Shown one piece after another: positions 5,762-6,712 of a DNA stretch of 6,712 nt. The stretch spans positions 1-6,712 of the forward strand of contig JASHSD010000521.1 of assembly GCA_030036985.1 (NCBI GenBank), written 5' to 3'. The translations under genes and the position numbers were made by a program. The notes under the pieces are model-generated. The model saw nothing but the letters and a program-made list of their open reading frames with translations, was not told the origin of the DNA and made no database searches. The stretch comes from Bryobacteraceae bacterium (lineage in GTDB: Bacteria > Acidobacteriota > Terriglobia > Bryobacterales > Bryobacteraceae). Within the stretch, counting starts at the first letter, position 1. Each line of letters opens with the position of its first letter.

Positions 5762-6712
5762 TTACCTGCGGGCATTGAGCACCGTATCCGACAGCCGTTC
5801 TCCGGGAAGGGTTACCGGGGCGAATCTCGAAGTGACGCCAGCCTCCCGATCCACGATGCGGCGCACTTCCGGCAGTGTCCTGTTCACCTTGATCGCTGTT
5901 ACAGGGAATTCAGGTTTTTTGGGGTTTGCCACCTTATTTGTCAAAACCCAGCCGCAGTTGATCGCCTCGACAAGAACTCTTTGCCGAGTCTCAGCCGTCG
6001 CCGCCCAAGCGAATCCTTTCTGAGTAAGATGAACATCCCGGAACCATTTGAACGAAACGAAATTCACTTGAGGATCGCGCTCAGCTTCAGCCAGGGCGAA
6101 CATGAGGTCCCGCACGGGGTCTTCCGGCTGCGTGGCACGAACGCTCACCGGCGCCGGATTCGCTTCGGTGATGCGCGGTTGTATGTCGGGTGTCGCGGCA
6201 GATTTCCTAACGGCTATAGGTGTCTCCTCCACCCAAACCTTTCCTTGCGATTGCCAAACTGCGATTGCTTGTTCTCTCGAAATTCCCGATTTGAGCATCC
6301 CTTCGAGGAATTTTTCCTGTGTGGAAATCTTTTTCCTCTCAATGGGGATCTGCTTCAAACGATCTTCACGCGTTTGCTTGTGAGCGCCCTCGAAGGAAAT
6401 CACCACGAAATCAGATTCGGGAGACCAATAGTCAGCCGGTGCAGTGGATTTGACTTGGCGGCTCTTCTTTAGATCTCCATGCCTTAGGGACACTTGCGCT
6501 CTCGAACCTTTTGGCGCGGCGAGGCTGAGAAGGGGGCGCAAAACGGACGGAAGTTGACCTGCAAAACCCGGAAGAGACTCGAGGGCTTTCTGTATCTCTG
6601 CCTGAACGTCAGAAACACTTTTCCGACTAGAGTCCTTACCCAAGAGATTGCAAGGTGAATGAGTCAAGTTTTCAGGCGGCGAGTTTTTGTTCCTCGCAAC
6701 AGCGGTCGATTT
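5762..6712 (-). CDS. Unrecognised large protein upstream of the PIN gene, with an antitoxin-like C-terminus (5' end outside window)
   Basis: I do not recognise the family. The frame is open from the right edge to a TAA at 5762-5764, 316 visible residues. The first possible in-window start is only a TTG at 6667, so the gene probably begins outside. Residue numbers here count from that TTG. The N-terminal visible part is polar and Ser/Lys-rich, like a linker. A helical, possibly HTH-like stretch lies at 115-147 (STQEKFLEGMLKSGISREQA onward). A compact, possibly winged-helix segment at 183-263 runs from DPVRDLMFALAEAERD, through FVSFKWFRDV and TRQRVLVEAI, to NPKKPEFPVTAIKVNR. The last 40 residues, ending RFAPVTLPGERLSDTVLNARR in two overlapping parts (RFAPVTLPGE, RLSDTVLNARR), resemble the toxin-binding tail of Phd/VapB antitoxins. 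Its place directly before the PIN gene fits an antitoxin role, yet normal antitoxins have 70-100 residues. It may be a fusion. Confidence 0.6.
   Translation of the reverse strand, partial: KSTAVARNKNSPPENLTHSPCNLLGKDSSRKSVSDVQAEIQKALESLPGFAGQLPSVLRPLLSLAAPKGSRAQVSLRHGDLKKSRQVKSTAPADYWSPESDFVVISFEGAHKQTREDRLKQIPIERKKISTQEKFLEGMLKSGISREQAIAVWQSQGKVWVEETPIAVRKSAATPDIQPRITEANPAPVSVRATQPEDPVRDLMFALAEAERDPQVNFVSFKWFRDVHLTQKGFAWAATAETRQRVLVEAINCGWVLTNKVANPKKPEFPVTAIKVNRTLPEVRRIVDREAGVTSRFAPVTLPGERLSDTVLNARR

Noticed and set aside
5744..6472. A 242-residue plus-strand open frame
   Set aside because: It is antisense to the large frame upstream of the PIN gene. The minus-strand frame continues to the edge and has operon context; this one shows no domain.

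Overview
The window looks like a chromosomal segment from a soil Acidobacterium, probably close to Solibacter/Bryobacterales. Four signs point there: an Acidobacterial-type VWFA protein (TIGR03436 style), the C-terminal end of a TIGR03435-family protein, a PEP-CTERM tail, and a secreted YVTN-type beta-propeller gene. The taxon is inferred from these family signatures, because no marker gene is present.

Layout. On the minus strand, a GtrB/DPM1-like membrane glycosyltransferase starts at 935 and runs off the left edge just before its expected end. It is divergent from a small SpoU/TrmH-type RNA methyltransferase (1012-1641, plus), and the 76-base gap between them carries a perfect TATAAT on the minus strand. 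A secreted VWFA-related protein (1703-2695, minus) converges on the methyltransferase. The stretch 2696-3070 has no intact gene. It holds an orphan PEP-CTERM sorting tail on the plus strand and a cluster of three perfect hairpins. From 4968 down to 3071 lies one long beta-propeller gene that needs five frame changes to be read through, so it is a pseudogene or carries sequence errors. The next stretch, 4969-5299, holds the C-terminal remnant of a TIGR03435-family gene on the plus strand. At the right end, a VapC-like PIN-domain protein (5300-5755, minus) follows directly after a large unrecognised reading frame that is open at the right edge. That frame ends in a short antitoxin-like tail.

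How it fits together. The housekeeping-type genes at the left are intact. The middle and right are littered with decayed or partial copies of lineage-expanded families (PEP-CTERM, YVTN propeller, TIGR03435), which reads as an accessory region where duplicated surface-protein genes have been eroding. The PIN gene and its upstream partner have the arrangement of a type II toxin-antitoxin operon. However, the upstream protein is several times too long for a normal antitoxin, the two frames are in phase and separated by one TAA, and the PIN protein has Gly where the third catalytic Asp is expected. I found no clear new defence or mobile system. The PIN/large-partner pair and the orphan PEP-CTERM tail are the parts most worth following up.
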